DNA of 64,000 nt, from the NCBI GenBank assembly GCA_964385045.1, contig CAYLNM010000003.1:10403-74402 (forward strand), written 5' to 3'. Below, piece after piece: positions 26,593 to 35,358 of the stretch. Under the pieces are notes generated by a model. It was given only the letters and a program-made list of their open reading frames with translations, did not search any database and was not told the DNA's origin. Source of the DNA: CAYLNM01 sp964385045. GTDB taxonomy: Bacteria; Planctomycetota; Phycisphaerae; Phycisphaerales; SM1A02. How positions within the stretch are numbered: position 1 is the stretch's first letter; each line of letters opens with the position of its first letter. A program made the position numbers and the translations under genes.

Positions 26593-27921
26593 GTGTCCAC
26601 CACCGCCGCCCCGCCGATCGAGCCCGCCGCCCTCCGCCTCGACGCCGCCGGTCGCGCCGCGGCCCGCGGCCTCGACGAGCGCGACCCGATGCACCGCTTC
26701 CGCGCACGGTTCCTCGTGCCGCCGGGGCCCGACGGCCGGCCCACCGCCTACTTCACCGGCAACTCGCTGGGCCTGCAGCCGCGCCGGGTCCGGCAGCTCG
26801 TCGCCGAGGAGCTCGACGACTGGGCCCGCCTCGGCGTCGAGGGCCACTTCCACGGCCGGCGTCCCTGGTACACCTACCACGAGCGGTTCCGCGCGCCGCT
26901 CGCCCGCCTCGTCGGCGCCCGCCCGGACGAGGTGGTGGCGATGAACTCGCTCACCGTGAACCTGCACCTGATGATGGTGAGCTTCTACCGACCCGAGGGC
27001 CGGCGGCGGAAGGTGCTCATCGAGCACCCCGCGTTCCCGTCGGACACCTACGCGGTGAAGACGCACCTCGCCGCCCGCGGCCTCGACCCGGCCCGCGACC
27101 TGATCGTGGTCGGCCCGCGGGCCGGCGAGGAGGGCCCGCGGGACGCCGACCTGCTCGCCGCGATCGAGGAGGCCGGCGACGAGCTCGCCCTCGTGATGCT
27201 GGGCGGCGTCAACTTCTTCACCGGGCAGGTGCTCGACATGCCGCGGATCACCGCGGCCGCGCACGAGGTCGGGGCCATGTGCGGCTGGGACCTCGCCCAC
27301 GGCGTGGGCAACGTGCCGGTGCGGCTGCACGACTGGGAGGCCGACTTCGCCTGCTGGTGCTCGTACAAGTACCTCAACGGCGGGCCCGGAGCGGTGAGCG
27401 GGGCGTTCGTGCACGAGCGGCACGCCCGGAACCCCGAGCTGCCGCGGTTCGCGGGGTGGTGGGGCAACGATCCCGAGCGCCGCTTCCTGATGCACCTCGA
27501 GCCCGAGTTCCACGCCCGGCCGGACGCCGACGGGTGGCAGCTGAGCAATCCGCCCGTCCTCGGGCTGACGCCGCTCATCGCGAGCCTCGAGCTCTTCGAC
27601 GAGGCGGGCATCGACCGGCTGCGGGAGCGCAGCTTGCGGCTGACGCCGTACCTGCGGTCGCTGCTGGAGTCGGCCGCCGCGGCCTCGGGCCTCGACTGGT
27701 TCGAGATCGTGACCCCGCCCGAGCCCGAACGGCACGGCTGCCAGCTCTCGATCCTGCTGAAGGACCGCCCCCGGGAGCGCTTCGCCGCCCTCGAGCGGGC
27801 GGGAGTGGTGGTCGACTTCCGGGAGCCGAACGTGATCCGGGCGGCGCCGGCCCCGCTCTACAACGGCCACGAGGACTGCTGGCGGCTCGCGGCGGCGCTG
27901 GCGTCGGTCGACCTCCGCTGA
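26593..27921 (+). CDS. kynU: kynureninase
   Basis: A 442-residue PLP enzyme that cleaves (3-hydroxy)kynurenine to (3-hydroxy)anthranilate and alanine. Landmarks are YFTGNSLGLQPR near the start, WYTYHERF, VVAMNSLTVNLHLMM, GWDLAHGVGNVPVRLHDW, the PLP Lys in WCSYKYLNGGPGAVSG, GWWGNDPERRFLM, and VVVDFREPNVIRAAPAPLYN near the end. The GTG at 26593 is preferred to one at 26572 because a GAG-containing purine stretch precedes only the former. It lies 200 bases after the ACMSD gene and converges with the small membrane protein. Confidence 0.95.
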   Translation: MSTTAAPPIEPAALRLDAAGRAAARGLDERDPMHRFRARFLVPPGPDGRPTAYFTGNSLGLQPRRVRQLVAEELDDWARLGVEGHFHGRRPWYTYHERFRAPLARLVGARPDEVVAMNSLTVNLHLMMVSFYRPEGRRRKVLIEHPAFPSDTYAVKTHLAARGLDPARDLIVVGPRAGEEGPRDADLLAAIEEAGDELALVMLGGVNFFTGQVLDMPRITAAAHEVGAMCGWDLAHGVGNVPVRLHDWEADFACWCSYKYLNGGPGAVSGAFVHERHARNPELPRFAGWWGNDPERRFLMHLEPEFHARPDADGWQLSNPPVLGLTPLIASLELFDEAGIDRLRERSLRLTPYLRSLLESAAAASGLDWFEIVTPPEPERHGCQLSILLKDRPRERFAALERAGVVVDFREPNVIRAAPAPLYNGHEDCWRLAAALASVDLR

Positions 27922-27942
27922 GGCGATCCTCGGGACGGGGCG

Positions 27943-28578
27943 TCAGCGGCCGGCGGCGGCGCCGGCGACCCGCGGCTCGGCCGCGTCCTCCACCGGCCCC
28001 CGCAGCCGCAGCCAGCCCGCATGGTCGCGCACGACGCGAAGCCGGATCGCCTCGGCCGGGGTCGCGGTGCCCGCGGCGTCCCCCGCGGCGGCCGCATCCC
28101 GCTCGGCTCGCACCACGACCGCGGCCGGCGTGTCGCCGCCGACCGGCTCCACCGCGATCGCCGGCATCGCGACCACCCGCTCGAGGGCCCGCTCGAGCCG
28201 GGCGAACTCGCCGTCGGCGAGGTCGGTGGCGGTGAGCGGCAGGAAGCGGGCGGTCGAGCCCCCGGCGTGGGCGGCCCGCATCGCCGCGACGAGGTCGATC
28301 GGATCGTCGAGCTCGGGCACCGCGTCCGGGTCGATGAAGCACACCGGCGGATCGCCGAGCATCGCCCGATCGACCGCCTCGTAGGCCCGGGGGCCGAGCA
28401 GCAGTCCGCCGGCGACGCCACCGATCATCGCCAGCGCGACGACCGGAGCCGGGACGCGGCGAGCGGCTCGCGCGGGCGTCTCGGTGGCGGAGGGGGAGGC
28501 GGCGGCGGCGGAGGCGCCGGAAGTGGCGGCCGCGGTCTCCGCCGTCGTCGAGGCGGGCGGGGTGATCGGATCGCTCAT
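27943..28578 (-). CDS. single-pass membrane protein, unknown
   Basis: A 211-residue protein. An N-terminal Ala/Thr/Ser-rich cytoplasmic stretch of about 40 residues is followed by one helix (VPAPVVALAMIGGVAGGLLL, about 44-63). An extracytoplasmic alpha/beta domain starts PPVCFIDPDAVPELDDPIDL and includes FARLERALERVVAMPAIAVE. GGAGGAG five bases before the ATG is the strongest ribosome site in this part of the window. The stop is 21 bases from the kynU stop on the other strand. No family recognised and no evident link to kynurenine. Confidence 0.7.
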   Translation of the reverse strand: MSDPITPPASTTAETAAATSGASAAAASPSATETPARAARRVPAPVVALAMIGGVAGGLLLGPRAYEAVDRAMLGDPPVCFIDPDAVPELDDPIDLVAAMRAAHAGGSTARFLPLTATDLADGEFARLERALERVVAMPAIAVEPVGGDTPAAVVVRAERDAAAAGDAAGTATPAEAIRLRVVRDHAGWLRLRGPVEDAAEPRVAGAAAGR

Positions 28579-28731
28579 GTCGCTCCTCCGGGGCCGGGAC
28601 GGGCCATCGTTCCGTCCGCCAACCGTCGCATCCGGCGCTCCATTCCCGCCACCTCCGGGACGAGGACGGACGTGATCGCCGGGCCTTCGGACCACCTCGG
28701 ACACCCCGAGGTCCCATACGCTTGAGGTCCC

Positions 28732-30129
28732 ATGACCGACCACGACGCCAGCCCCGCCGGAGCGGACGCCCGGGCCGCCGACGCGCCCGACGATCGCCAC
28801 GCCATCATCGCCGGGGCGGGCCTCGCGGGGTCGCTCCTCGCGGTCCTCCTCGGCCGCCGCGGCTGGACGGTCGACGTCTACGAGCGTCGCGGCGATCCCC
28901 GCGCCCGCGGGTTCATCGGCGGACGCTCGATCAACCTCGCCCTGAGCACCCGCGGCATCACCGCCCTCGAGCGGGCCGGCCTCGCGGACCGCGTCCTCGA
29001 CGAGGGCATCCCGATGCGGGGCCGGATGATGCACGACCGGTCCGGCGAGCTGACGTTCCAGGCGTACAGCCGCGGGGCGAAGCGGGCGATCAACTCGGTG
29101 TCCCGCTCGGGCCTCAACCTGCTGCTGCTGCGGGCGGCGGCCGAGCACCCCAACGTGCGACTGCACTTCGAGCACCGCCTCGAGGACGTCGACCTCGACG
29201 CGGCGGAGGCGATCTTCGTGCGGAACGACGGCACGCACGTCACCGCCCGCGGCACGCTGCTCGTGGGGGCGGACGGGGCGTTCAGCGCCGTGCGGGCCCG
29301 CATGCAGCGGAACCCGGGCTTCGACTACAGCCAGTCCTACCTCGAGGCGGGCTACAAGGAGCTCACGATCCCCGCGGCCGAGGACGGCGGCTTCCGGCTC
29401 GACGAGCACGCCCTGCACATCTGGCCGCGGGGCGGCTCGATGATGATCGCCCTGCCCAACCGCGACGGCACCTTCACGTGCACGCTCTTCTGGCCGATGG
29501 AGGGCGATCACTCCTTCGCCGCCCTGCCCGAGGACGCGAGCGAGGAGGCGATCATGGACTTCTTCCGCCGCGAGTACGGCGACGCGGTCCCGCTGATGCC
29601 GACGCTGCTCGAGGACTACCGCGAGAACCCGACGAGCACGCTGGTGACCATCCGCTGCGACCCCTGGCACTGGGGCGACCGCGTGGTGCTCGTGGGCGAC
29701 TCCGCCCACGCGATCGTGCCGTTCTACGGCCAGGGCATGAACGCGGCCTTCGAGGACGTCCGCATCCTCGACGAGATGCTCGAGGCGGCGGGCGACGATC
29801 CCGCCAGGGTGCTTCCGGCCTTCAGCCGCCGCCGCAAGCCCGCCGGCGACGCGATCGCGGACCTGGCCCTCGCCAACTTCGTCGAGATGCGGGACCGGGT
29901 CGCGAGCCCGCTGTTCCTCGCCCGCAAGAAGCTCGAGAAGATCCTCAGCGGCGTGCTGCCGGGGACGTTCGAGCCGCTGTACGACCTGGTGAGCTTCTCC
30001 AACACGCCCTACCACGAGGCCCGCGAGAAGGCCCGCCGCCAGGACCGCATCCTCGCGGGCGTGGGCATCGGGCTGGTGGTGGGAGTGGTGCTCGGGGTCG
30101 TGGCGGGTCTCGCGGCGGCGGCGGGGTGA
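28732..30129 (+). CDS. kmo: kynurenine 3-monooxygenase
   Basis: A 465-residue FAD monooxygenase converting kynurenine to 3-hydroxykynurenine with NADPH. It has the dinucleotide fold IIAGAGLAGSLLAVLLGRRG (about 25-44), RSINLALSTRG, the internal LVGADGAFSAVRARM, and the FAD-ribityl motif VVLVGDSAHAIVPFYGQGMN. A C-terminal hydrophobic helix (GVGIGLVVGVVLGVVAGLAA, about 441-460) would tether it to a membrane, as in the eukaryotic enzyme. A 10-base direct repeat GAGGTCCCAT (28708-28717, 28724-28733) flanks a TACGCT box just before the ATG, so the leader may be very short. Confidence 0.94.
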   Translation: MTDHDASPAGADARAADAPDDRHAIIAGAGLAGSLLAVLLGRRGWTVDVYERRGDPRARGFIGGRSINLALSTRGITALERAGLADRVLDEGIPMRGRMMHDRSGELTFQAYSRGAKRAINSVSRSGLNLLLLRAAAEHPNVRLHFEHRLEDVDLDAAEAIFVRNDGTHVTARGTLLVGADGAFSAVRARMQRNPGFDYSQSYLEAGYKELTIPAAEDGGFRLDEHALHIWPRGGSMMIALPNRDGTFTCTLFWPMEGDHSFAALPEDASEEAIMDFFRREYGDAVPLMPTLLEDYRENPTSTLVTIRCDPWHWGDRVVLVGDSAHAIVPFYGQGMNAAFEDVRILDEMLEAAGDDPARVLPAFSRRRKPAGDAIADLALANFVEMRDRVASPLFLARKKLEKILSGVLPGTFEPLYDLVSFSNTPYHEAREKARRQDRILAGVGIGLVVGVVLGVVAGLAAAAG

Positions 30130-30234
30130 GGGCCGGCGGTGGCTCGGCGCCGCGAACGCCCGGAAGAAGGGGTTCCGTTCCGTCAAGCTGCCCGCTACGC
30201 TCGCACGCGGAATGGACCCGGAGGTCTCGGGGAA

Positions 30235-30972
30235 ATGCCACGACGTCGCCGAGTTCGTCTCTCGGCCGGTTCGCATCCGGACCAGCCAGAGCTTGCCTAC
30301 CGCAAGAAGCTCGAGGAGCGCCGGAGGATCGCGGAGCTTCGCGACGACGGAGCCAGCACCGCCCCCCGCCGGGGCGACGATCCCGGCCCGCGCGCATGGA
30401 TCCCACCGGGCCCGTCTCCGCGGACGCCCTTGGACCCGGCGGCGCCATCGCCTGCGACCTCGCCGTGTGACGAAGCGCGACCCCCCACGCCACCGCCGAC
30501 GCCTCCCGTGCGGCACGACCACTTCTCCGAGCCACCAACGAGTTCTCCGACCGATGCACGTCCTCGACGCGGCGGACCAACGGGATCCGATCTTCTGCGT
30601 GGCATCTGGTTCCGTTACTGCGCGGACGCAATGGCGGACCTCGCGACGCAACTCGACGACGATCGATTGATCCGGCTTCGGGCGAACGCCGATGCACTGC
30701 TGGACTTTCTCGACGACGCCTGGGACCGCACCGATCTCGCCCGGACGCCGACCGAGTGCGACGCATCTGCACCGGAGGCGCTGTTCCGGATCGCGGCAGC
30801 CGACGCCGAGACCGCATGCCGATCACTGCAGCGACTCACGACCGCCATCGCGCCACACATCGTGAACTCCGAGGAACGGCCTTCGGTGGACCTGCTTCGC
30901 CACTGGCTGGCGCACGTCCTCGCCTTCTCGATGGAGACCGAGCACCGCGTCCGCCATCATCGCCGCAGCTGA
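30235..30972 (+). CDS. unknown protein with Pro-rich linker, in the lower-GC insert
   Basis: A 245-residue frame. The ATG at 30235 has GGAGG about ten bases before it. The N-terminus is basic (MPRRRRVRL) with a short helical stretch, AYRKKLEERRRIAELRDDG. About 70 Pro/Ser/Thr-rich residues follow, then an all-helical C-terminal domain (MADLATQLDDDRLIRLRANA, then DLLRHWLAHVLAFSMETEHR). Codon third positions carry more A and T than in the flanking kynurenine genes. I recognise no family. The C-terminal half (from about 30590) is the best-supported part, and a start at 30508 or 30631 is possible. It precedes the DUF4041 gene on the same strand by 144 bases. Confidence 0.5.
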   Translation: MPRRRRVRLSAGSHPDQPELAYRKKLEERRRIAELRDDGASTAPRRGDDPGPRAWIPPGPSPRTPLDPAAPSPATSPCDEARPPTPPPTPPVRHDHFSEPPTSSPTDARPRRGGPTGSDLLRGIWFRYCADAMADLATQLDDDRLIRLRANADALLDFLDDAWDRTDLARTPTECDASAPEALFRIAAADAETACRSLQRLTTAIAPHIVNSEERPSVDLLRHWLAHVLAFSMETEHRVRHHRRS

Positions 30973-31116
30973 GGCAGCCGGCTCGCTGCCAGCACCCTGT
31001 CAGCCCGCAAGGGCGTTCACCGCCTCGACTCGCATCGCAGCCTGCCCCGTCGCTAGGTTCGGCCGGATCGCGTGCCGAACGCACGTCTCGCCCGACATCC
31101 TTCGACGGGGCTTCGC

Positions 31117-32745
31117 ATGGACGTCATCCACTGGCTTCTGCTTCTCCTGCTGCTCGTCACCGGCGTCTTCGCCGGGATCGCATGGCTGCGGAACGTTCGG
31201 CTCGTCAAACAGGCCGAGACGGCAGATCGGGAGCGGAGTCGAACGATCGAGGAGCTTGGCCCACTCCGGATGTACGCCCCGATCCGCGACGTCGACGCCG
31301 AGATCGCCCGGCGACGAGATGTCGCACGGAGCGAGCTCGAGCGACTCGCCGACGAGGGTCGTGAGACGATCGCCGCGGCACAGACCGAAGCGGAATCGAC
31401 TCGTGCCGCCGCCAAGGAGGATCGCAAGCGGATCACGTCGCGAGCGGCCGAGAAGGAAGCACAGGCGGACCGGGCCGTCCAAGCGGCGGCGATCGAGTCC
31501 CGCGCGATCGTCGCTCGAGCCGAGCAGGAAGCTCGACGAATCGCCGGCGACGCGTGGACCGCCCGCGAGAAGGAGCTTCTGCTCCGCCGTGCCGCCGAGG
31601 CATTCGAAAGACGAATCCGCGGATACGGCGAGGAGTTCGTGGTTCCGTCCCAGAGCGTGCTCGATGATCTCGCCGACGAATGGGACCACAAGGAGGCCGG
31701 CCGCGAGCTCAAGCGAGCCCGCCAGCGGTCGGAGTCCATCGTGCGGTCGGCGCAGGCCGCCGACTGCGATTACCGAGAACCAGCACGTCGCGAGACGGCG
31801 ATCCACTTCGTGCTCGACGCCTTCAACGGGAAGACCGACTCGATTCTCTCCCGATCCAAGCACGACAACTACGGCACGCTCCAGCAGGAGATCACCGACG
31901 CCTTCGACGCGGTCAACTACCTCGGGTCTGCGTTTCGCAATGCGCGGATCACGCGGGAGTACCTCGACGCCCGACTCGAGGAGCTCCGCTGGGCGGTCGC
32001 GGCACGAGAGCTCCAGATCCGCAAGCGGGAGCAGGAGAAGGCGATCCGCGAGCAGATCCGCGAAGAGGAGCGGGCCCGCCGCGAGTACGAGCGAGAGCTC
32101 GAGAAGGCTCGCAAGGAGGAGGAAGCCCTCGAGCTCGCCATGGAGGAGGCGCAGCGACGCGTCGCCGCCGCGAGCGAGACCGAGCGGTCGCGGCTTGAAG
32201 CCGAGCTGGAGGCATTGCGGCAGCAGCTCGCCGACGCCGATGCTCGATTCGAGCGTGCGAAGTCGATGGCCGAGCAGACCCGCCGCGGCCATGTGTATGT
32301 GATCTCGAACCTCGGCTCCTTCGGCGAGGACGTCTACAAGATCGGACTGACGCGCCGCTTGGACCCGATGGACCGAGTGAAGGAGCTCGGCGACGCGAGC
32401 GTGCCGTTTTCATTCGACGTCCATGCGATGATCTACGCCGATGATGCACCGACGCTCGAGAGCGAGCTGCATCGACGCTTCACTGATCGGCGAGTCAACG
32501 TCGTGAACGAGCGCAAGGAGTTCTTCCGGGTGACCCTCTCCGAGATCCGAAGTCTCGTCGATGAGATGGGACTGGAGGTCCACTGGACCATGGCCGCCGA
32601 GGCTGCCGAGTACCGGGAATCCGAGGCGGCCCGCCGGCGACGGCCGACCAGCCCGCCCCCGACGTCCCAGGTCGGGGGGGACCCCCCGTCGACCGACGCC
32701 GCCCTCGGCTCCGAACGCCGGATCGACGCCGCCGCCCACGGATGA
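31117..32745 (+). CDS. membrane-anchored DUF4041 coiled-coil protein with C-terminal GIY-YIG (T5orf172) domain
   Basis: A 542-residue protein. One N-terminal membrane helix (WLLLLLLLVTGVFAGIAWL, about 6-24) is followed by long charged coiled coil. The DUF4041 core is recognisable at about 225-330 (FVLDAFNGKTDSILSRSKHD, then ITREYLDARLEELRWAVAAR). After another coiled coil comes a T5orf172-type GIY-YIG domain at about 391-485: HVYVISNLGSFGEDVYKIGL, TRRLDPMDRVKELGD and ESELHRRFTDRRVN. The family occurs in phages and bacterial chromosomes; its biological role is not established. A Pro/Ser tail ends the protein. Composition is less GC-rich than its neighbours, and it separates kmo from the tryptophan dioxygenase gene, consistent with acquisition. 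Confidence 0.85.
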   Translation: MDVIHWLLLLLLLVTGVFAGIAWLRNVRLVKQAETADRERSRTIEELGPLRMYAPIRDVDAEIARRRDVARSELERLADEGRETIAAAQTEAESTRAAAKEDRKRITSRAAEKEAQADRAVQAAAIESRAIVARAEQEARRIAGDAWTAREKELLLRRAAEAFERRIRGYGEEFVVPSQSVLDDLADEWDHKEAGRELKRARQRSESIVRSAQAADCDYREPARRETAIHFVLDAFNGKTDSILSRSKHDNYGTLQQEITDAFDAVNYLGSAFRNARITREYLDARLEELRWAVAARELQIRKREQEKAIREQIREEERARREYERELEKARKEEEALELAMEEAQRRVAAASETERSRLEAELEALRQQLADADARFERAKSMAEQTRRGHVYVISNLGSFGEDVYKIGLTRRLDPMDRVKELGDASVPFSFDVHAMIYADDAPTLESELHRRFTDRRVNVVNERKEFFRVTLSEIRSLVDEMGLEVHWTMAAEAAEYRESEAARRRRPTSPPPTSQVGGDPPSTDAALGSERRIDAAAHG

Positions 32746-32794
32746 GCCGAGTTCCGTGGCTGCCAGCGCCGCCCGCGGTACCATCCCCTGCGCC

Positions 32795-33580
32795 ATGGCC
32801 CTCACCTACGCCTCCTACCTCGAGCTCGACGAGCTCCTCGACCTGCAGCATCCGCGCTCCGATCCGCCGGAGCACGACGAGATGCTGTTCATCGTCATCC
32901 ACCAGACGTACGAGCTCTGGTTCAAGCTGCTGCTGCACGAGCTGGAGAAGGTCGGGCTCGACTTCCGGGCGGGCGAGCAGTGGGCGGCGGTGCACACGCT
33001 CAAGCGGTGCCGCACCATCATGAAGACGCTCGTGGGCCAGCTCGACGTCCTCGAGACGATGACGCCCACGAGCTTTCGCTCGTTCCGGGACCGGCTCGAG
33101 ACCTCCAGCGGCTTCCAGTCCACGCAGTTCCGCGAGCTGGAGTTCCTGCTCGGCTACAAGCGGCCGGGCGTGATGAAGCTCGCCGGCATCGACTCCGGCG
33201 TCGGCTGGGAGCAGGCGATCCGCCGCCTCGACGAGCCGTCGCTGATCGATCACTTCCACGCGTTCATGGCCGCGGAGGGGGCCGACGTCCCGGCCGACGT
33301 CCTCGAGCGCGACCTCCGCGAGCCCAACGGTCCCGACGAGCGGGTGCAGGACGAGCTCGTGCGGCTCTACCTCGAGCGGCCCGACCTCGCGAACCTCATG
33401 GAGCTCATGACCGACTTCGACGAGGGCCTGCAGGAGTGGCGCTACCGCCACGTGAAGATGGTCGAGCGGACCATCGGCGACAAGGTCGGCACCGGCGGCT
33501 CGCCCGGCGTCGAGTTCCTCCGCAAGTCGCTCTTCAAGCCCGCGTTCCCCGACCTCTGGGCGATTCGCGCCCGCCTGTGA
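32795..33580 (+). CDS. kynA: tryptophan 2,3-dioxygenase
   Basis: A 261-residue haem dioxygenase opening the indole ring of tryptophan to N-formylkynurenine. It follows bacterial TDOs from the first residues: LTYASYLELDELLDLQHP, HDEMLFIVIHQTYELWFKLL (distal His), SFRSFRDRLETSSGFQSTQF (substrate-binding Arg), and EWRYRHVKMVERTIGDKVGT with the haem-ligand His. It is slightly shorter than many relatives but complete in these motifs. A TACCAT box 10 bases before the ATG suggests a short leader. It is the entry step of the pathway. Confidence 0.95.
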   Translation: MALTYASYLELDELLDLQHPRSDPPEHDEMLFIVIHQTYELWFKLLLHELEKVGLDFRAGEQWAAVHTLKRCRTIMKTLVGQLDVLETMTPTSFRSFRDRLETSSGFQSTQFRELEFLLGYKRPGVMKLAGIDSGVGWEQAIRRLDEPSLIDHFHAFMAAEGADVPADVLERDLREPNGPDERVQDELVRLYLERPDLANLMELMTDFDEGLQEWRYRHVKMVERTIGDKVGTGGSPGVEFLRKSLFKPAFPDLWAIRARL

Positions 33581-33664
33581 CGACCGGCACCGGCGACCGC
33601 GGGGCGGCGCGCCGCCTCGACGCCGACGTCGCCGGCGCCGCCACGCCCGCCCGGGAGCCCGACG

Positions 33665-34504
33665 ATGCCACCACTCGAGCCCGAGCCCCTGCCCCCGCGA
33701 TCCGGTCGCCGCGAGGCCGACGACCGCGCGGGCGGCGACCGCCCCGAACGCGTCACGCGGGAGCTTCCCGAGCTCGGGCCCGGCGAGCTGCCGCCGGTCG
33801 GGGCCCCGTTCTGCCGCGTGTGCGACTACGACCTGTCCGGCTGCGTCGACTCGAGCCGGTGCCCCGAGTGCGGCCGGCCGCTGGTCGAAGTCCTCATGCG
33901 ACCGGAGTTCCGGCTCCAGGGCGGCACCCGCAAGCAGACGCGACTCCGCATCATGGGGATGCCCGCGATCGACGTCGCCCTCGGACCGAGCGGCAGCGAG
34001 CGCCGCGGCCGCGCCCGCGGCTTCATCGCGGTGGGCGACGAGGCGGTCGGCGTCTTCGCCTTCGGCGGCAGCGCCCGCGGCGTGGTGGCGGCCGGCGGCC
34101 TGGCGGTGGGCGGCATCTCGCTCGGCGGCACCTCCGTCGGCGTCCTGTCGGGCGGCGGCCTCTCGCTGGGGCTCTTCGCCAACGGCGGCATGGCCCTCGG
34201 CGGCGTGGCGAGCGGCGGCATGGGCATCGGCGGCATCGCCCAGGGCGGCTTCGCCATCGGCTACGCGGTACGCGGGGGCGGCTCGATCGGCTTCGCCCCC
34301 CTCGGCGGCGGTGGCGCGGGCGACCCCCTGTCGGGCTGGATGGCCCCCCTCATCTCGTGGTTCCTCGGGGGGATGGCCCCGAGCCCGGCGAGCTTCATCC
34401 TGCCCATGTTCATCTTCCTCGCCCTCGCCGCGGTGCTCACCGGCCTCGCGTACGCCTACGTCCGCAGCCGCATGTCGGAGGAGCCGGGGTGGGAGATCCG
34501 ATGA
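33665..34504 (+). CDS. zinc-ribbon protein with long Gly-rich repeat and C-terminal membrane helix
   Basis: A 279-residue protein. An acidic/Pro N-terminus is followed by a zinc ribbon (FCRVCDYDLSGC, then CPECGRP, about 56-80). A Gly-rich region of about 100 residues (118-220) has a seven- to eight-residue rhythm, for example GGLAVGGISLGGTSVGVLSG and GMALGGVASGGMGIGG, which could stack as a beta solenoid. A membrane helix (FILPMFIFLALAAVLTGLAY, about 243-262) precedes a short tail. Its stop overlaps the start of the formamidase gene (ATGA), so it is co-translated with the pathway. Function unknown. Confidence 0.75.
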   Translation: MPPLEPEPLPPRSGRREADDRAGGDRPERVTRELPELGPGELPPVGAPFCRVCDYDLSGCVDSSRCPECGRPLVEVLMRPEFRLQGGTRKQTRLRIMGMPAIDVALGPSGSERRGRARGFIAVGDEAVGVFAFGGSARGVVAAGGLAVGGISLGGTSVGVLSGGGLSLGLFANGGMALGGVASGGMGIGGIAQGGFAIGYAVRGGGSIGFAPLGGGGAGDPLSGWMAPLISWFLGGMAPSPASFILPMFIFLALAAVLTGLAYAYVRSRMSEEPGWEIR

Positions 34505-35214
34505 GCGCGGGTGGCGAGCGGGCCGCGGACGCCGCGGACGGCGCGCGCGCCGCGAGCACCCCCGACGACGCGGGCACGCTCATCGACTGCTCGCCGCCGA
34601 TCACGCCGTCGCTCGCGGTCTTCCCGGGCGACACCCCGCCGTCCCGCGAGGTGCTCATGGACATGGAGCGCGGCGACCACCTCACGCTCTCGACCCTGCG
34701 GACGACGGTGCACCTCGGCAGCCACGCCGACGGCATGAACCACTACGGCACCGGCCCCGGGGCGCCCGCGATCGACGCGATGCCGCTCGAGCACTTCATC
34801 GGCCCGTGCCGCGTGATCCGGGTGCGGGTCGCCCCCGGCACCCGCATCGGCGTGGGCGACCTCGGCGACGCGCCCCTCGACCGGCCGCGCATCCTCCTCG
34901 CCACCGGCTCGTTCCCCGACCCGAGCACGTGGACCGAGGACTTCGCCGGGCTCGAGCCCGAGCTCGTCGACCACCTCGCGGACCACGGCGCGATCACGGT
35001 CGGCATCGACACCCCGAGCGTGGACCTCGCGACCGCGAAGACGCTCGTGGCCCACCACCGCTTCCTCGCCCGGCGGGTCGCGATCCTCGAAGGACTGGTG
35101 CTCGACCACGTGGAGCCCGGCCCGTACGAGCTCTTCGCCCCGCCGCTGCGGCTCGTCGGCTTCGACGCGTCGCCGGTGCGGGCGGTGCTGCGGCGCGAGC
35201 GGGCGCCCGCCTGA
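34501..35214 (+). CDS. kynB: cyclase-family hydrolase, probable kynurenine formamidase
   Basis: A 237-residue member of the cyclase/KynB family of metal-dependent hydrolases. It shows the metal-binding core LGSHADGMNHYG (family HxGTHxDxPxH type) preceded by FPGDTPPSREVLMDMERGD, and later ILLATGSFPDPSTW and ITVGIDTPSVDLATAKT. Placement one frame after tryptophan dioxygenase, with kmo and kynU nearby, makes N-formylkynurenine the likely substrate, giving kynurenine and formate. Other cyclase-family members act on different substrates, so the specificity is by context. Confidence 0.85.
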   Translation: MSAGGERAADAADGARAASTPDDAGTLIDCSPPITPSLAVFPGDTPPSREVLMDMERGDHLTLSTLRTTVHLGSHADGMNHYGTGPGAPAIDAMPLEHFIGPCRVIRVRVAPGTRIGVGDLGDAPLDRPRILLATGSFPDPSTWTEDFAGLEPELVDHLADHGAITVGIDTPSVDLATAKTLVAHHRFLARRVAILEGLVLDHVEPGPYELFAPPLRLVGFDASPVRAVLRRERAPA

Positions 35215-35222
35215 GGACGACG

Positions 35223-35309
35223 GCGGCCGCGCGCGGCGACGCCCGAGCCACGCGGCCGCGCGCGACGACGCCCGAGCCACGCGGCCGCGCGCGGCGACGC
35301 CCGAGCCAC
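35223..35309. repeat. three tandem copies of a 29-base unit
   Basis: Units at 35223-35251, 35252-35280 and 35281-35309 are identical except one base in the middle copy. Each contains a NotI-like GCGGCCGC and the 5' arm of the terminator stem that follows. Confidence 0.9.
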
Positions 35310-35326
35310 GGGGCCCGGGCGTCGCC
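35293..35326. terminator. bidirectional terminator after kynB
   Basis: The 5' arm GGCGACGCCCG (35293-35303, inside the third repeat) pairs perfectly with CGGGCGTCGCC (35316-35326) across a 12-base loop. It lies between the converging kynB gene and the dockerin-tailed repeat gene. Confidence 0.65.
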
Positions 35327-35358
35327 GGCGGAGTGCGGGACCGCGGTCCGCGCCGCGA

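Noticed and set aside
25323..35214. Search for 3-hydroxyanthranilate 3,4-dioxygenase among small frames of the kynurenine cluster
   Set aside because: No frame of about 180 residues with cupin metal motifs was found in or near either gene group.
35223..35309. Short regular repeat considered as a CRISPR array
   Set aside because: The 29-base units are directly adjacent with no spacers, only three copies exist, and no cas gene is present.
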